From Nevskia sp. (GTDB taxonomy: Bacteria; Pseudomonadota; Gammaproteobacteria; Nevskiales; Nevskiaceae): a stretch of DNA of 38,082 nucleotides. Of this stretch, positions 28,151 to 36,134 are shown piece after piece. Within the stretch, counting starts at the first letter, position 1; each line of letters opens with the position of its first letter. The stretch is from assembly GCA_028291645.1 (NCBI GenBank), contig JAQGNU010000004.1, positions 1 through 38,082 of the forward strand. Reading direction: 5' to 3'. A program made the position numbers and the translations under genes. The notes beneath the pieces are model-generated. The model saw nothing but the letters and a program-made list of their open reading frames with translations. It ran no database searches and was not told the DNA's origin.

Positions 28151-28924
28151 CTAAATGCCGAAGCCGCCGGAGACGTTGAGCTGCTGACCGGTGATGTAGC
28201 CGGCCTGGTTGGATGCGAGGAATACTGCGGCGTAACCGATTTCTTCCGGCTTGCCCCAGCGCTTCAGCGCCAGCATCTTCTGCACTTCGTCGATCCACTG
28301 CTGGTCGAACACACCACGCTGCAGCAGCTCCAAAAACATGCCGGCCTCGATCACGCCGACCAGCACCGAGTTGGCGCGGATGTTGTTGCGGCCCTCTTCC
28401 TTGGCGAGGCCTTTAATCAGCGCTTCGTTGGCGGCTTTCGGCGCGACCGACAAGCCATCCTTGGGCGGCCACCAGACATGGCCGGCCGAGCCCAGATGCA
28501 CGTAGGAACCGCCGCCGCCGGCACGCAGCCGCGGCAGCGTCGCCTGAATCACGTTGAAGAAGCCATGCACCTCGGTATCGATCGAGCGCTTCCACAGCGC
28601 ATGCGAGGTCTCACCGAGCAGCACCTGCTCGACCACCGGGCCGGCGGCGAACACCACCGTATGAATGCGGCCGTGCGCTGCTTGCGCCTCGGCAACGACG
28701 GCTTCGACCTGCGCCGGATCGGTGACATCCGCGCGATGCACGCTGGCCTTGCGACCAAGCCCGCGCAGCTCGGTGGCGACGCTCTCGGCAACGGTCTGCT
28801 TGCTGCGGTAGATGATGGCGACATCGCTGCCGCCGTTGGCAAAACCGCGCGCGACGATCTGACCGATACCGCCGCTGCCGCCGAATACCAATACCGCACC
28901 TGTTGGAAACTGCTCGCCCTGCAC
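28151..28924 (-). CDS. SDR-fold protein lacking the catalytic Tyr
   Basis: A 257-residue protein with the SDR fold but an altered active site. The nucleotide motif reads FGGSGGIG (residues 14-21), NNAG is replaced by FAAGP (about 92-96), Ser146 is in place, Lys163 is in place, but residue 159, where Tyr is expected 13 after the Ser and 4 before the Lys, is Ser (codon TCG). The C-terminal AGYITGQQLNVSGGFGI is standard. The reading frame is otherwise intact, so it is not a pseudogene. It may be a non-oxidoreductase SDR, a binding or chaperone-like partner, or use different chemistry. It follows FGE and precedes a SnoaL-like gene on the minus strand. Confidence 0.8.
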   Translation of the reverse strand: MQGEQFPTGAVLVFGGSGGIGQIVARGFANGGSDVAIIYRSKQTVAESVATELRGLGRKASVHRADVTDPAQVEAVVAEAQAAHGRIHTVVFAAGPVVEQVLLGETSHALWKRSIDTEVHGFFNVIQATLPRLRAGGGGSYVHLGSAGHVWWPPKDGLSVAPKAANEALIKGLAKEEGRNNIRANSVLVGVIEAGMFLELLQRGVFDQQWIDEVQKMLALKRWGKPEEIGYAAVFLASNQAGYITGQQLNVSGGFGI

Positions 28925-29021
28925 GCGCGCTCCTCCCTCTCATTCTGATGCGGGATTATTCGCGCAAGATCGCGGTGCCGGCCTCGTCTGCGCAGACGAG
29001 ACGCAACACTGCAGGCTTACG

Positions 29022-30020
29022 TCAGAGCGCGGTTCTGAAACCGATATGCGCTGCCGGCAGATCCGCCTCCTGCGCCTGCCGCGAAGCAGCGCGGGCGCGC
29101 ACGCAGTAGTTGTCCGCGCACAGAAACGAGCCGCCTTTGATCACACGCCGATCCGGATTCGTATGCGGTGCGCCGATGTCGCGAAGTTCATCGGCGCTGG
29201 CGGCCGTCACCTCGCGACGCGCGCGATAAACATCGGCGGTCCACTCCCAGACATTGCCGACCATGTCGTGCAAGCCGTAAGGATTGGCCGGATAGCAGCC
29301 CACCGGCGCGCGACCGGCGAAGCCGTCTTCGGCACGATCCTGAACCGGAAACAGCCCCTGCCAGAAATTCGCCGATGGTTTCCCGCGCGCATCGCGCAAA
29401 GCTTGATCGGCGACTGCGTTGCTGCGACCGGCCTTCGCCGCCAGTTCCCATTCCGCTTCAGTTGGCAGACGCCGCCCGCGCCAGCGCGCGTAAGCGCCGG
29501 CGTCGGCGAACGTCACATCGACCACCGGTTCGTGTGCGCGGCCGCCGATGTCGCTGGCCGATCCATCCGGATGACGCCAGTTGGCGCCGGCCACCAATCG
29601 CCACCAGTGGCCGCTGGCCGGCGCATCCGAGCGCTCATCCAAGGGCTGGAAGACGACGGCGCCCGCGCCGCGCTCGGCGTCGGTGACATAGCCAGTCGCC
29701 GCCACGAAGCGTGCAAACTCGGCATTGGTAACCTCGGTGCGATCGATCCAGAACGATGCGATCCGCATCGGCATCAGCGGACGCTCGTCGGCATAGCCGC
29801 GTTCGCTGCCGAACTCGAACGAGCCGCCGGCGACGTGCTGCATGCCGGCGTGCAGATTCTTGCCCCAGGCCTGCGGCAAGCCGTCGTAAGCCGCGCACTT
29901 GGCGCGATCGCCGAGCGCCGGCAGCTGCGCAGTCACATCAATCGTCGGCGCTTGCAGTTTCCAAACTGCAGCACCGACTGCTATCAACAGTACGAAGCCG
30001 ACGACGGCACTGCATTTCAC
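29022..30020 (-). CDS. Formylglycine-generating enzyme (sulfatase-modifying factor)
   Basis: A 332-residue FGE/SUMF1-family protein. It oxidises the active-site Cys of a sulfatase to formylglycine. An N-terminal hydrophobic segment (about residues 5-20, AVVGFVLLIAVGAAVW) should export or anchor it. The C-terminal SUMF domain has GYADERPLMPMRIASFWIDRTEVTNAEFARFV, LPTEAEWELAAKAG, YGLHDMVGNVWEWT, and the catalytic Cys301/Cys306 pair in CADNYC (the C-x4-C of aerobic FGE) followed by HIGFR. The GTG start overlaps the sulfatase TGA (GTGA), so the two are translationally coupled. I take that GTG; a longer reading runs into the sulfatase gene. Both redox Cys are present, so it should be active. Confidence 0.9.
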   Translation of the reverse strand: MKCSAVVGFVLLIAVGAAVWKLQAPTIDVTAQLPALGDRAKCAAYDGLPQAWGKNLHAGMQHVAGGSFEFGSERGYADERPLMPMRIASFWIDRTEVTNAEFARFVAATGYVTDAERGAGAVVFQPLDERSDAPASGHWWRLVAGANWRHPDGSASDIGGRAHEPVVDVTFADAGAYARWRGRRLPTEAEWELAAKAGRSNAVADQALRDARGKPSANFWQGLFPVQDRAEDGFAGRAPVGCYPANPYGLHDMVGNVWEWTADVYRARREVTAASADELRDIGAPHTNPDRRVIKGGSFLCADNYCVRARAASRQAQEADLPAAHIGFRTAL

Positions 30021-31768
30021 TGATCGATCGGCGTCAGCAGCGGCGGCAGGATCGGCTGCTTGACGCCGACGCGCGTGACGTAGGCGCGCCATTCGTCGGT
30101 GAGCTGCGCGACGATGTCCGGATTCTGTGCGGCGACATCGGTGGTCTCGCCGCGGTCACTGTCGAGCTGGTACAACTGCCAGTCGTGATTGATCAGCAGT
30201 GCCGCTGATGGCACCAGATAGTTGACCACGCGCGTCATCTTCCACGATCCGCGCCGCACGTAACGGATGTCGTTGACCTCGTCGGCGAAGACTTCGCGAT
30301 CGTCGTGCACGCTGCTGCGCTGGCCATTCAGCAGCGGCAGCAGCGAGCTGCCTTCGAGCGGCGCCACCGCGTGCCCCTGGTACTGATCGCCTGGATCGGG
30401 CTGGCCGCTCACTGCCAGTATCGTCGGCACGACATCCTTGAGTGACGACAGCGCTGCACTCGGCGCCGCACCGCCGCTCTGCTGTGGCAAGCGCATGATT
30501 GCCGGCACGCCGATGCCGCCCTCGGCGGTGAAGCCCTTGAACAGACGAAACGGCGCGGTGCCGACTTCGGCCCAACGCGTGCTACGGAAAATGAACGAGC
30601 CCGGCTTGCCGTAGTTGGCGTAGGCATTGTCGATGTCGGTATTGCCGGTGCCGTCGACGTACGGAATGAAGCCGTAGCCCATGCCGTCCGCACCGTTGTC
30701 GGACATGAACACGATCAGCGTGTTGTCGTACGCGCCGATCTGTTTCAGGTAGGCGACCAGCTTGCCGACATTGTCGTCGAGATTGCTCAGCATGCCGGCG
30801 AACACTTCCATGATGCGCGCTTCGCTTTTCTTGTCGTTCGCCGACAGCGACGCCCAAGATTGATTGGTCAGCACGCCGGGCTGGCCGAACCGCGTGATCA
30901 GGGCCTCATCGCCTGGATTGGCTTTGAAGTCCTGCGGAATCAGGCCGAGGTCTTTCTGCTTCTGCATGCGCGCTGCGCGGATCGCGTCGTAGCCGGCATC
31001 GTAGCGGCCGCTGTAAAGATTCAGGTAGGCATCCGGCACCTGCAAGGGGAAATGCACCGCCTGGAACGCGAGGTAGGCGAAGAACGGCTTGCCGTCGCCA
31101 TGATCCTGGCCGATGTACCGCTGCAGCTTGCCGACGAAGTAATCGCTCGAATAGAAGTCGTCCGGAATCACCGCCTGCACGCCGTTCTCGAAATACGCAT
31201 GCGCGGCCGATTCGGCGCGCGACGCGGTCACCGCATAGTTGCTCGCAAACGCGGCGCTGTAGTCGAGCGCGAACGACTGCTCGAAGCCCTGCGCGACCGG
31301 GCCGCCGCCGCCGAGATGCCACTTGCCGGCCATGTAGGTGTGATAGCCGGCGTCGCGCAGCAGCTGCGCGACGGTGCGCGCCTGCGCATTGAGGCTGCCC
31401 TTGTAGTCGTCGTCGCCGGGGTAGAACACGTTGCTTTCCGGCAGCGTGCCGACGCCGACCAGATGATGGTCCGCACCGGTCAGCAGCTCGGCGCGCGAGG
31501 TCGCGCACAGCGGCGTGCTGTGGAAGTTGCTCAGCACGCGGCCCTGCTGCGCGAGCTGGTCGATGTTCGGCGTGCTGATCTCGCTGCCGAATGCACTGAG
31601 ATCGGAGTAGCCGAGATCGTCGACCAGAATCACCAGCACATTGGGCTTGCCGGCGCTGCCAACGCCGGCGACCGAAGTGGATTTTCCGCAAGCCGATTGC
31701 AGCAGCAAAGACGGCAACAACAGCAAGGTCACGGCTGCGCGAATGTGCGCACGAACTGCCTGTTTCAA
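30017..31768 (-). CDS. Type I sulfatase, exported, candidate steroid sulfatase
   Basis: A 583-residue arylsulfatase-type hydrolase. An N-terminal signal (MKQAVRAHIRAAVTLLLLPSLLLQ) ends at Cys27, perhaps a lipoprotein site though the lipobox QSAC is imperfect. Metal residues Asp50/Asp51 (LVDDLGYSDL), the modified-Cys segment PLCATSRAELLTG (Cys88), MAGKWHLGG and FMSDNGADG are visible. The signature is C-A-T-S-R, so the Pro of the canonical C-x-P-x-R is Thr, confirmed at the codon level. I start at the TTG ending at 31768 because GGGAGGGG lies 6-7 bases upstream; a GTG at 31807 would give 596 residues but leaves a worse signal peptide. FGE follows with a 4-base overlap. Neighbours suggest a steroid sulfate substrate, but a phenol or sugar sulfate is possible. 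Confidence 0.87.
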   Translation of the reverse strand: MKQAVRAHIRAAVTLLLLPSLLLQSACGKSTSVAGVGSAGKPNVLVILVDDLGYSDLSAFGSEISTPNIDQLAQQGRVLSNFHSTPLCATSRAELLTGADHHLVGVGTLPESNVFYPGDDDYKGSLNAQARTVAQLLRDAGYHTYMAGKWHLGGGGPVAQGFEQSFALDYSAAFASNYAVTASRAESAAHAYFENGVQAVIPDDFYSSDYFVGKLQRYIGQDHGDGKPFFAYLAFQAVHFPLQVPDAYLNLYSGRYDAGYDAIRAARMQKQKDLGLIPQDFKANPGDEALITRFGQPGVLTNQSWASLSANDKKSEARIMEVFAGMLSNLDDNVGKLVAYLKQIGAYDNTLIVFMSDNGADGMGYGFIPYVDGTGNTDIDNAYANYGKPGSFIFRSTRWAEVGTAPFRLFKGFTAEGGIGVPAIMRLPQQSGGAAPSAALSSLKDVVPTILAVSGQPDPGDQYQGHAVAPLEGSSLLPLLNGQRSSVHDDREVFADEVNDIRYVRRGSWKMTRVVNYLVPSAALLINHDWQLYQLDSDRGETTDVAAQNPDIVAQLTDEWRAYVTRVGVKQPILPPLLTPIDQ

Positions 31769-31865
31769 GTTGCTCCCCTCCCTGACCAAGCACCACTCTA
31801 AACTCACCCCATCCGTGCGGGGCGCATATTTATAGATCGATTACATCAAGCACCTGGCCTGAAGC

Positions 31866-32630
31866 TCAGTGTTTATTGGCATTCGCAGCATCCAGGAACG
31901 CCGGCCGCTCGCCGCCGCCATGCAGCAGCAGATTGGTGCCGGATGCATAGCTGGCCGCCGGCGACGCCAGCCAGACGCAGGCGTCGCCGATGTCGGACGG
32001 TTCGGCCATGCGCTGCAGCGGCACCGTCGCCGCTACCGCGGCGATGCCGGCGGCGTCGCCGTAATGCAGTTCGCTGAGTTCGGTCCGTACGAGTCCGGGA
32101 CTGACCGCGACCACGCGCACTTTCGGCGCCCATTCGACCGCCAGCGTCTGCGTCAGGCTGAGAATGCCGGCCTTGGCGGCGCCGTACGCTGCCGTGCCGG
32201 GCGAAGGCCGCAGTGCGCTGACGCTGGCGACGAACACGATCACGCCGCCGTCGTCCTGCGTCTGCATCAGCCGATTCGCCTGCTGTGCGAGATGCAAGGG
32301 CGCCAGCAGATTGAGTTGAATAATCGATTCATGAAACCGTGGCGAGGCCTTGTCGGCCAGCGCGAACGGCGCACCGCCGGCGTTGTTGACCAGCACATCG
32401 AGCCGGCCGTGGCGCTGCTGGATTTCGGCGAACAGTGCTTCGACGGCAGCACGATCGCGCACGTCGCAGGCGATAAATTCCGCATCGCGGCCATCGTGCG
32501 TCGGCAGTGTTTCCGGTGCCAGCCGGCCACAGACCAGCACCTGCGCGCCGCTCGCCAGGAAACGCTCGCTGATGCCGCGGCCGACGCCCTTGGCGCCGCC
32601 GGTGACGAGAACCACTTTTGCGCTGTTCAT
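31866..32630 (-). CDS. Short-chain dehydrogenase
   Basis: A 254-residue classical SDR. TGGAKGVG is at residues 10-17, an Arg after beta-2 (CGRLAPE) suggests NADP(H), NNAGG is intact, and Ser136, Tyr149 and Lys153 (YGAAK) are complete. The C-terminal YASGTNLLLHGGGERP is slightly altered from the usual VDGG. No Shine-Dalgarno motif is visible before the ATG. It leads the minus-strand unit that continues to the sulfatase after 97 bp. A 3- or 17-hydroxysteroid dehydrogenase acting after desulfation is a reasonable guess. Confidence 0.83.
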   Translation of the reverse strand: MNSAKVVLVTGGAKGVGRGISERFLASGAQVLVCGRLAPETLPTHDGRDAEFIACDVRDRAAVEALFAEIQQRHGRLDVLVNNAGGAPFALADKASPRFHESIIQLNLLAPLHLAQQANRLMQTQDDGGVIVFVASVSALRPSPGTAAYGAAKAGILSLTQTLAVEWAPKVRVVAVSPGLVRTELSELHYGDAAGIAAVAATVPLQRMAEPSDIGDACVWLASPAASYASGTNLLLHGGGERPAFLDAANANKH

Positions 32631-33000
32631 GGGAGGTTACTAGGCTCGACCGACGACGATTCAATACGACTGTGCGGTATCGCCAACGTGGCTGACAACA
32701 CCTGCTGCAGGTTGCCATCAATGGCGGGTCGTGATGGACCGCTGACAATGACTTTGAGTCATCCTCCGCTCTTAGCTCATCATTGCCATCCATGGCGCGA
32801 CACTCGCACATCTCCAACCCCCGGCCCCGCCATCCTGGCGGGTCGTGATGGACCGCTGACAATGACTTTGAGTCATTGCCAAGGCGCGGTCCATCACCCA
32901 AAAGGACGAAGCCGTGCGGGCGTGGTTCCGCGAGCATGGGCAATCCTCGCCGGCGCTGGGCATTCGCGTCGTCTCCACTTTGCTAGCGACCGCGCCGCCG
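32631..33000. other. Divergent intergenic region with repeats ahead of the meta-cleavage operon
   Basis: A 370-bp gap between the minus-strand SDR and the plus-strand hydrolase. It holds two copies of a 41-bp direct repeat (32722-32762 and 32836-32876) and a nested hairpin. Short open readings here show no family similarity. Promoters for both flanking units are expected, but I cannot place them with confidence. Confidence 0.55.
32722..32876. repeat. 41-bp perfect direct repeat, two copies
   Basis: Two identical 41-bp copies lie at 32722-32762 and 32836-32876, starting TGGCGGGTCGTGATGGACC and ending TTGAGTCAT, with starts 114 bp apart. Each copy contains the inverted repeat AATGACT-TTG-AGTCAT. 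The second copy is completed on its right by GCGGTCCATCAC (32886-32897), the reverse complement of GTGATGGACCGC (32845-32856), giving a nested hairpin over 32845-32897; the first copy lacks that arm. It could be a REP/MITE-like element or a regulator-binding region. Confidence 0.75.
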
Positions 33001-33831
33001 ATGACGACCAAACCCGTACCCGAAGGCCACTACGTCAAGCTCGCCAACGGGCATCGCATCCACTATCTTGATCAGGGCTCGGGCCCGGTGGTGGTGTGGC
33101 TGCACGGCTCCGGCTCCGGCGCCTGCGGCCACAGCAATTTCAAAGGCAACTACCCCTATCTGGTCGAACAGGGCTACCGCAATATCGTCATCGACCACCT
33201 CGGCTACGGCTACTCCGACAAGCCGGACAACATCGACTACCCGATCGAGCTGTTCGTCGAATGCGTTAAGCAGACGCTGGACCACATCGGTGTCGCCAAG
33301 TACACGCTGATCGGCAACTCGCTCGGCGGCGCGGTGGCGCTGCGCTTCGCGGTGGACCATCCGAGCAACGTCGAGAAGCTGGTGCTGATGGCGCCGGGCG
33401 GCATCGAGAACCAGCCGGATTATTTCCTGATGCCGGCGATGGCGAAGATGAAGGAAGTGTTCATGTCGCCCGAGCCGGTGACCGAGACCCGGCTGAAGGA
33501 TTTTTTCGAGACGGTGATGGTGGTCGACAAAAGTTACATCACCGACGCGCTGGCGCACGAGCGCTTCGAGCTGATGAAGCTGCAGAACCCGCAGGTGATC
33601 AAGACCATGAAGGTGCCGAACATGGCCGACCGCCTGGGCGAGATCAAGTGCCCGGCACTCGGCTTCTGGGGCATGAACGAACAGCTGATGCCGGAAACCG
33701 GCATCCTCAAGCTGGCCAAGGGCATGCCGCAGATGCGCATGATCCTGGTGCCGCAGGCCGGCCACTGGGTGATGATCGAGCACCGCGACTTGTTCAACCG
33801 CATGACGCTCGACTTCCTGCAGAACGGCTGA
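33001..33831 (+). CDS. Alpha/beta hydrolase, meta-cleavage C-C bond hydrolase (HsaD/MhpC/BphD-like)
   Basis: A 276-residue hydrolase that splits the vinylogous 1,5-diketone made by extradiol ring cleavage. HGSGSGACGHSNF is the oxyanion-hole region, GNSLGG (Ser107) the nucleophile elbow and GHWVMIEH (His255) the general base. The acid position, conserved Asp in BphD, MhpC and HsaD, is Glu227 here (WGMNEQLMP), and its 28-residue distance to His255 equals BphD Asp237 to His265. The ATG at 33001 is taken because homology begins there; an upstream in-frame start has no support. It starts the meta-cleavage operon and is 2 bp ahead of the hydratase ATG. Confidence 0.88.
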   Translation: MTTKPVPEGHYVKLANGHRIHYLDQGSGPVVVWLHGSGSGACGHSNFKGNYPYLVEQGYRNIVIDHLGYGYSDKPDNIDYPIELFVECVKQTLDHIGVAKYTLIGNSLGGAVALRFAVDHPSNVEKLVLMAPGGIENQPDYFLMPAMAKMKEVFMSPEPVTETRLKDFFETVMVVDKSYITDALAHERFELMKLQNPQVIKTMKVPNMADRLGEIKCPALGFWGMNEQLMPETGILKLAKGMPQMRMILVPQAGHWVMIEHRDLFNRMTLDFLQNG

Positions 33832-33833
33832 GC

Positions 33834-34631
33834 ATGAGCCTGCCCGTGCTGCGTATCATCGAACTCGGCGACGAACTGTTCGCCGCGCTGCGCAGCCGCC
33901 AGGTTCTGGACCCGCTGAGCACGCGCGAAACAGCGATCACGATCGACGACGCTTATCGCATTTCCCTGCGCATGCTGGAACGGCGCCAGGCCGATGGCGA
34001 GCGCGTCGTCGGCAAGAAGATCGGCGTCACCAGCAAGCCGGTGCAGGACATGCTCGGCGTGCATCAGCCGGACTTCGGCTTCCTGACCGATCGCATGCAC
34101 GTCGCCGACGGCGCCAGCGTCAGTCTCAGCAAAGCCGGGCTGATCCAGCCGCGCGCCGAAGGCGAGATCGCGTTCGTGCTGAAGAAAGATCTGCGCGGTC
34201 CCGGCATCACCGAAGCGCAGGTGCTGGACGCGACCGACTATGTCTCACCCTGCTTCGAGATCGTCGACTCGCGCATCCGTGACTGGAAGATCAAGATTCA
34301 GGACACCGTCGCCGACAACGCCTCTTGCGGCGTGTTCGTGCTGGGCGCCGCACGGATCGATCCGAATACGCTCGATCTTGCCGCGGTGACGATGGAAATC
34401 CGCAAGAACGGCGTGCAGGTTGCCAGCGGTGTCGGTGCGGCGGTGCAAGGCCATCCGGCGACCGCGGTGGCCTGGCTGGCGAACACGCTGGGCGCGTTCG
34501 GCATTCCGTTTCTGGCTGGAGAAATCATCCTCTCGGGTTCGCTGGCGCCGCTGTTGCCGGCGGTCCCGGGCGATTTCTTCGAGATGCGCCTGAGCGGCAT
34601 CGGCACGGCTTCGGTAGGCTTTGAGGCCTAG
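33834..34631 (+). CDS. mhpD: 2-hydroxypenta/hexa-2,4-dienoate hydratase
   Basis: A 265-residue hydratase adding water to 2-hydroxy-2,4-dienoates to give 4-hydroxy-2-oxo acids (MhpD/BphH/HsaE family). Family features: VGKKIGVTSKPVQDMLGVHQPDFGFLTD, a metal-site stretch IQPRAEGEIAFVLKKDL, FEIVDSRIRDWKIKIQDTVADNAS, and the end GEIILSGSLAPLLPAVPGDFFEMRLSGIG. The ATG is 2 bp after the hydrolase stop (TGA-GC-ATG), which implies co-translation; a longer reading into the hydrolase gene is spurious. In steroid breakdown it would act on 2-hydroxyhexa-2,4-dienoate. Substrate length cannot be told from sequence. Confidence 0.94.
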   Translation: MSLPVLRIIELGDELFAALRSRQVLDPLSTRETAITIDDAYRISLRMLERRQADGERVVGKKIGVTSKPVQDMLGVHQPDFGFLTDRMHVADGASVSLSKAGLIQPRAEGEIAFVLKKDLRGPGITEAQVLDATDYVSPCFEIVDSRIRDWKIKIQDTVADNASCGVFVLGAARIDPNTLDLAAVTMEIRKNGVQVASGVGAAVQGHPATAVAWLANTLGAFGIPFLAGEIILSGSLAPLLPAVPGDFFEMRLSGIGTASVGFEA

Positions 34632-34660
34632 CGAGCTCTCGCCCGAAACCGGAAGCGCCC

Positions 34661-35209
34661 ATGCACCCGATCCTCAACATCGCCGACGCCCAGACCGATC
34701 ACACGCTGACGCACGGCGCGCAGTTCGAAATGCGCATGGCGCAACTCACCGACAAGCTCGGCGCCGCTCAGATCGGCGCCAACCTGACGACGGTGCCGCC
34801 GGGCAAGGCGGCGTTTCCGTTTCATCACCACCACGTCAACGAAGAGCACTTCTTCATCGTCCGCGGCAACGGCGTATTGCGCTTCGGCGAGCAACGGCAC
34901 ACGGTGAAGCCTGGCGACTATGTTGTCGCGCCGGCCGGCGGACCCGAGCTGGCGCATCAGTTCATCAACACCGGCAGCGAGGAGCTCGCCTACCTGGCGA
35001 TCTCGACCAATCGCGCGCCGGAGGTGGTCGGCTATCCGGACTCGCAACGCACCGGCGTGCGCACGGTGCCCTATGGGGAGCCCGGCCCGGCCGCTTTTTT
35101 CATCGACGATCGTCAACGTGACGCGATCAGCTACTGGGATGGCGAAGACGGCAGCCCGGTGCGCGCGGTAATCGAACAGCAGCAGACAGGAAGCAGGTCC
35201 ACATCATGA
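34661..35209 (+). CDS. Cupin-domain protein in the meta-cleavage operon
   Basis: A 182-residue single-cupin protein. Cupin motif 1 is [19 protein letters not shown] with His/His/Glu metal ligands, and motif 2 lies around [21 protein letters not shown]. An unusual C-terminal tail ([19 protein letters not shown] to the end) follows the barrel. It overlaps the next gene by 4 bases (ATGA), so it is translated with the aldehyde dehydrogenase and is very likely part of the pathway. It could be a metal-dependent dioxygenase, isomerase or a sugar- or phenol-type cupin. It is not a standard member of hsa or mhp operons. Confidence 0.82.
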   Translation: MHPILNIADAQTDHTLTHGAQFEMRMAQLTDKLGAAQIGANLTTVPPGKAAFPFHHHHVNEEHFFIVRGNGVLRFGEQRHTVKPGDYVVAPAGGPELAHQFINTGSEELAYLAISTNRAPEVVGYPDSQRTGVRTVPYGEPGPAAFFIDDRQRDAISYWDGEDGSPVRAVIEQQQTGSRSTS

Positions 35210-36117
35210 AAAAGATCAAGTGCGCCATCATCGGCCCTGGCAACATCGGCACCGACCTGCTGTACAAGCTGCGCCGCAGCACGCTGCTGGAGCCGGTGTG
35301 GATGGTCGGCGTCGATCCGACCAGCGAAGGCCTGGCGCGCGCGCGCGAATTCGGCCTGAAGACGACCGACAAAGGCGTCGACGGTCTGCTGCCGTTTGTT
35401 GCGGCTGACGGCGTGCAGATCGCGTTCGATGCGACCTCCGCCTACGCGCACAAGGAAAATTCCGACAAGCTCAACGCGCTCGGCGTGATGATGATCGACC
35501 TGACGCCGGCCGCGATCGGTCCCTACTGTGTACCGCCAATCAACCTGAAGGCGCACGCCGGCAAGCGCGAGATGAACGTCAACATGGTCACCTGCGGCGG
35601 TCAGGCGACAATCCCGATGGTGTATGCGGTATCGCGTGTGCAGCGCGTCAAGCACGCCGAGATCGTCGCCACTGTTGCCTCGAAATCGGTCGGCCCCGGC
35701 ACGCGCAAGAACATCGACGAATTCACCCGCACGACGTCCGGCGCGGTCGCCAAGATCGGCGGCGCGGATGTCGGCAAGGCGATCATCGTGATCAATCCGG
35801 CCGAACCGCCGATGATCATGCGCGACACCATCCACTGCCTGACGCTCGATGCACCCAAGCAGAAGGAGATCGAAGCCTCGGTACGCGACATGATCGCCGA
35901 GGTGCAGAAGTACGTGCCCGGCTACCGCTTGAACAACGGCCCGGTGTTCGACGGCATGCGCGTCACCACCTTCATGGAAGTCGAAGGCCTCGGCGATTTC
36001 CTGCCGAAATACGCCGGCAATCTCGACATCATGACGGCGTCGGCGACGCGTACTGCAGAAATGTTCGCAGAGGAAATGCTCGCCGGGCGGCTCAGTTTCG
36101 AACCGGTCGCGGCCTGA
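35206..36117 (+). CDS. mhpF: Acetaldehyde/propanal dehydrogenase (acylating)
   Basis: A 303-residue CoA-acylating aldehyde dehydrogenase of the MhpF/BphJ/HsaG family, making acyl-CoA and NADH from the short aldehyde released by the aldolase. The NAD motif [15 protein letters not shown] is at the N-terminus, the catalytic Cys130 lies in [12 protein letters not shown], and the VNINPAEPP-like segment reads [14 protein letters not shown]. Start overlaps the cupin by 4 bases. It precedes the aldolase by 17 bp, its channelling partner in this family. In a steroid context the aldehyde would be propanal. Confidence 0.95.
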   Translation: MKKIKCAIIGPGNIGTDLLYKLRRSTLLEPVWMVGVDPTSEGLARAREFGLKTTDKGVDGLLPFVAADGVQIAFDATSAYAHKENSDKLNALGVMMIDLTPAAIGPYCVPPINLKAHAGKREMNVNMVTCGGQATIPMVYAVSRVQRVKHAEIVATVASKSVGPGTRKNIDEFTRTTSGAVAKIGGADVGKAIIVINPAEPPMIMRDTIHCLTLDAPKQKEIEASVRDMIAEVQKYVPGYRLNNGPVFDGMRVTTFMEVEGLGDFLPKYAGNLDIMTASATRTAEMFAEEMLAGRLSFEPVAA

Positions 36118-36134
36118 AATCAGGAGACAGAACG

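Noticed and set aside
28151-28924. Pseudogene call for the Tyr-less SDR
   Set aside because: Frame is open from start to stop, Ser and Lys of the active site and both Gly-rich regions persist, and the neighbours are tightly arranged.
32722-32876. CRISPR array
   Set aside because: Only two copies of a 41-bp unit, no third repeat, and no cas genes.
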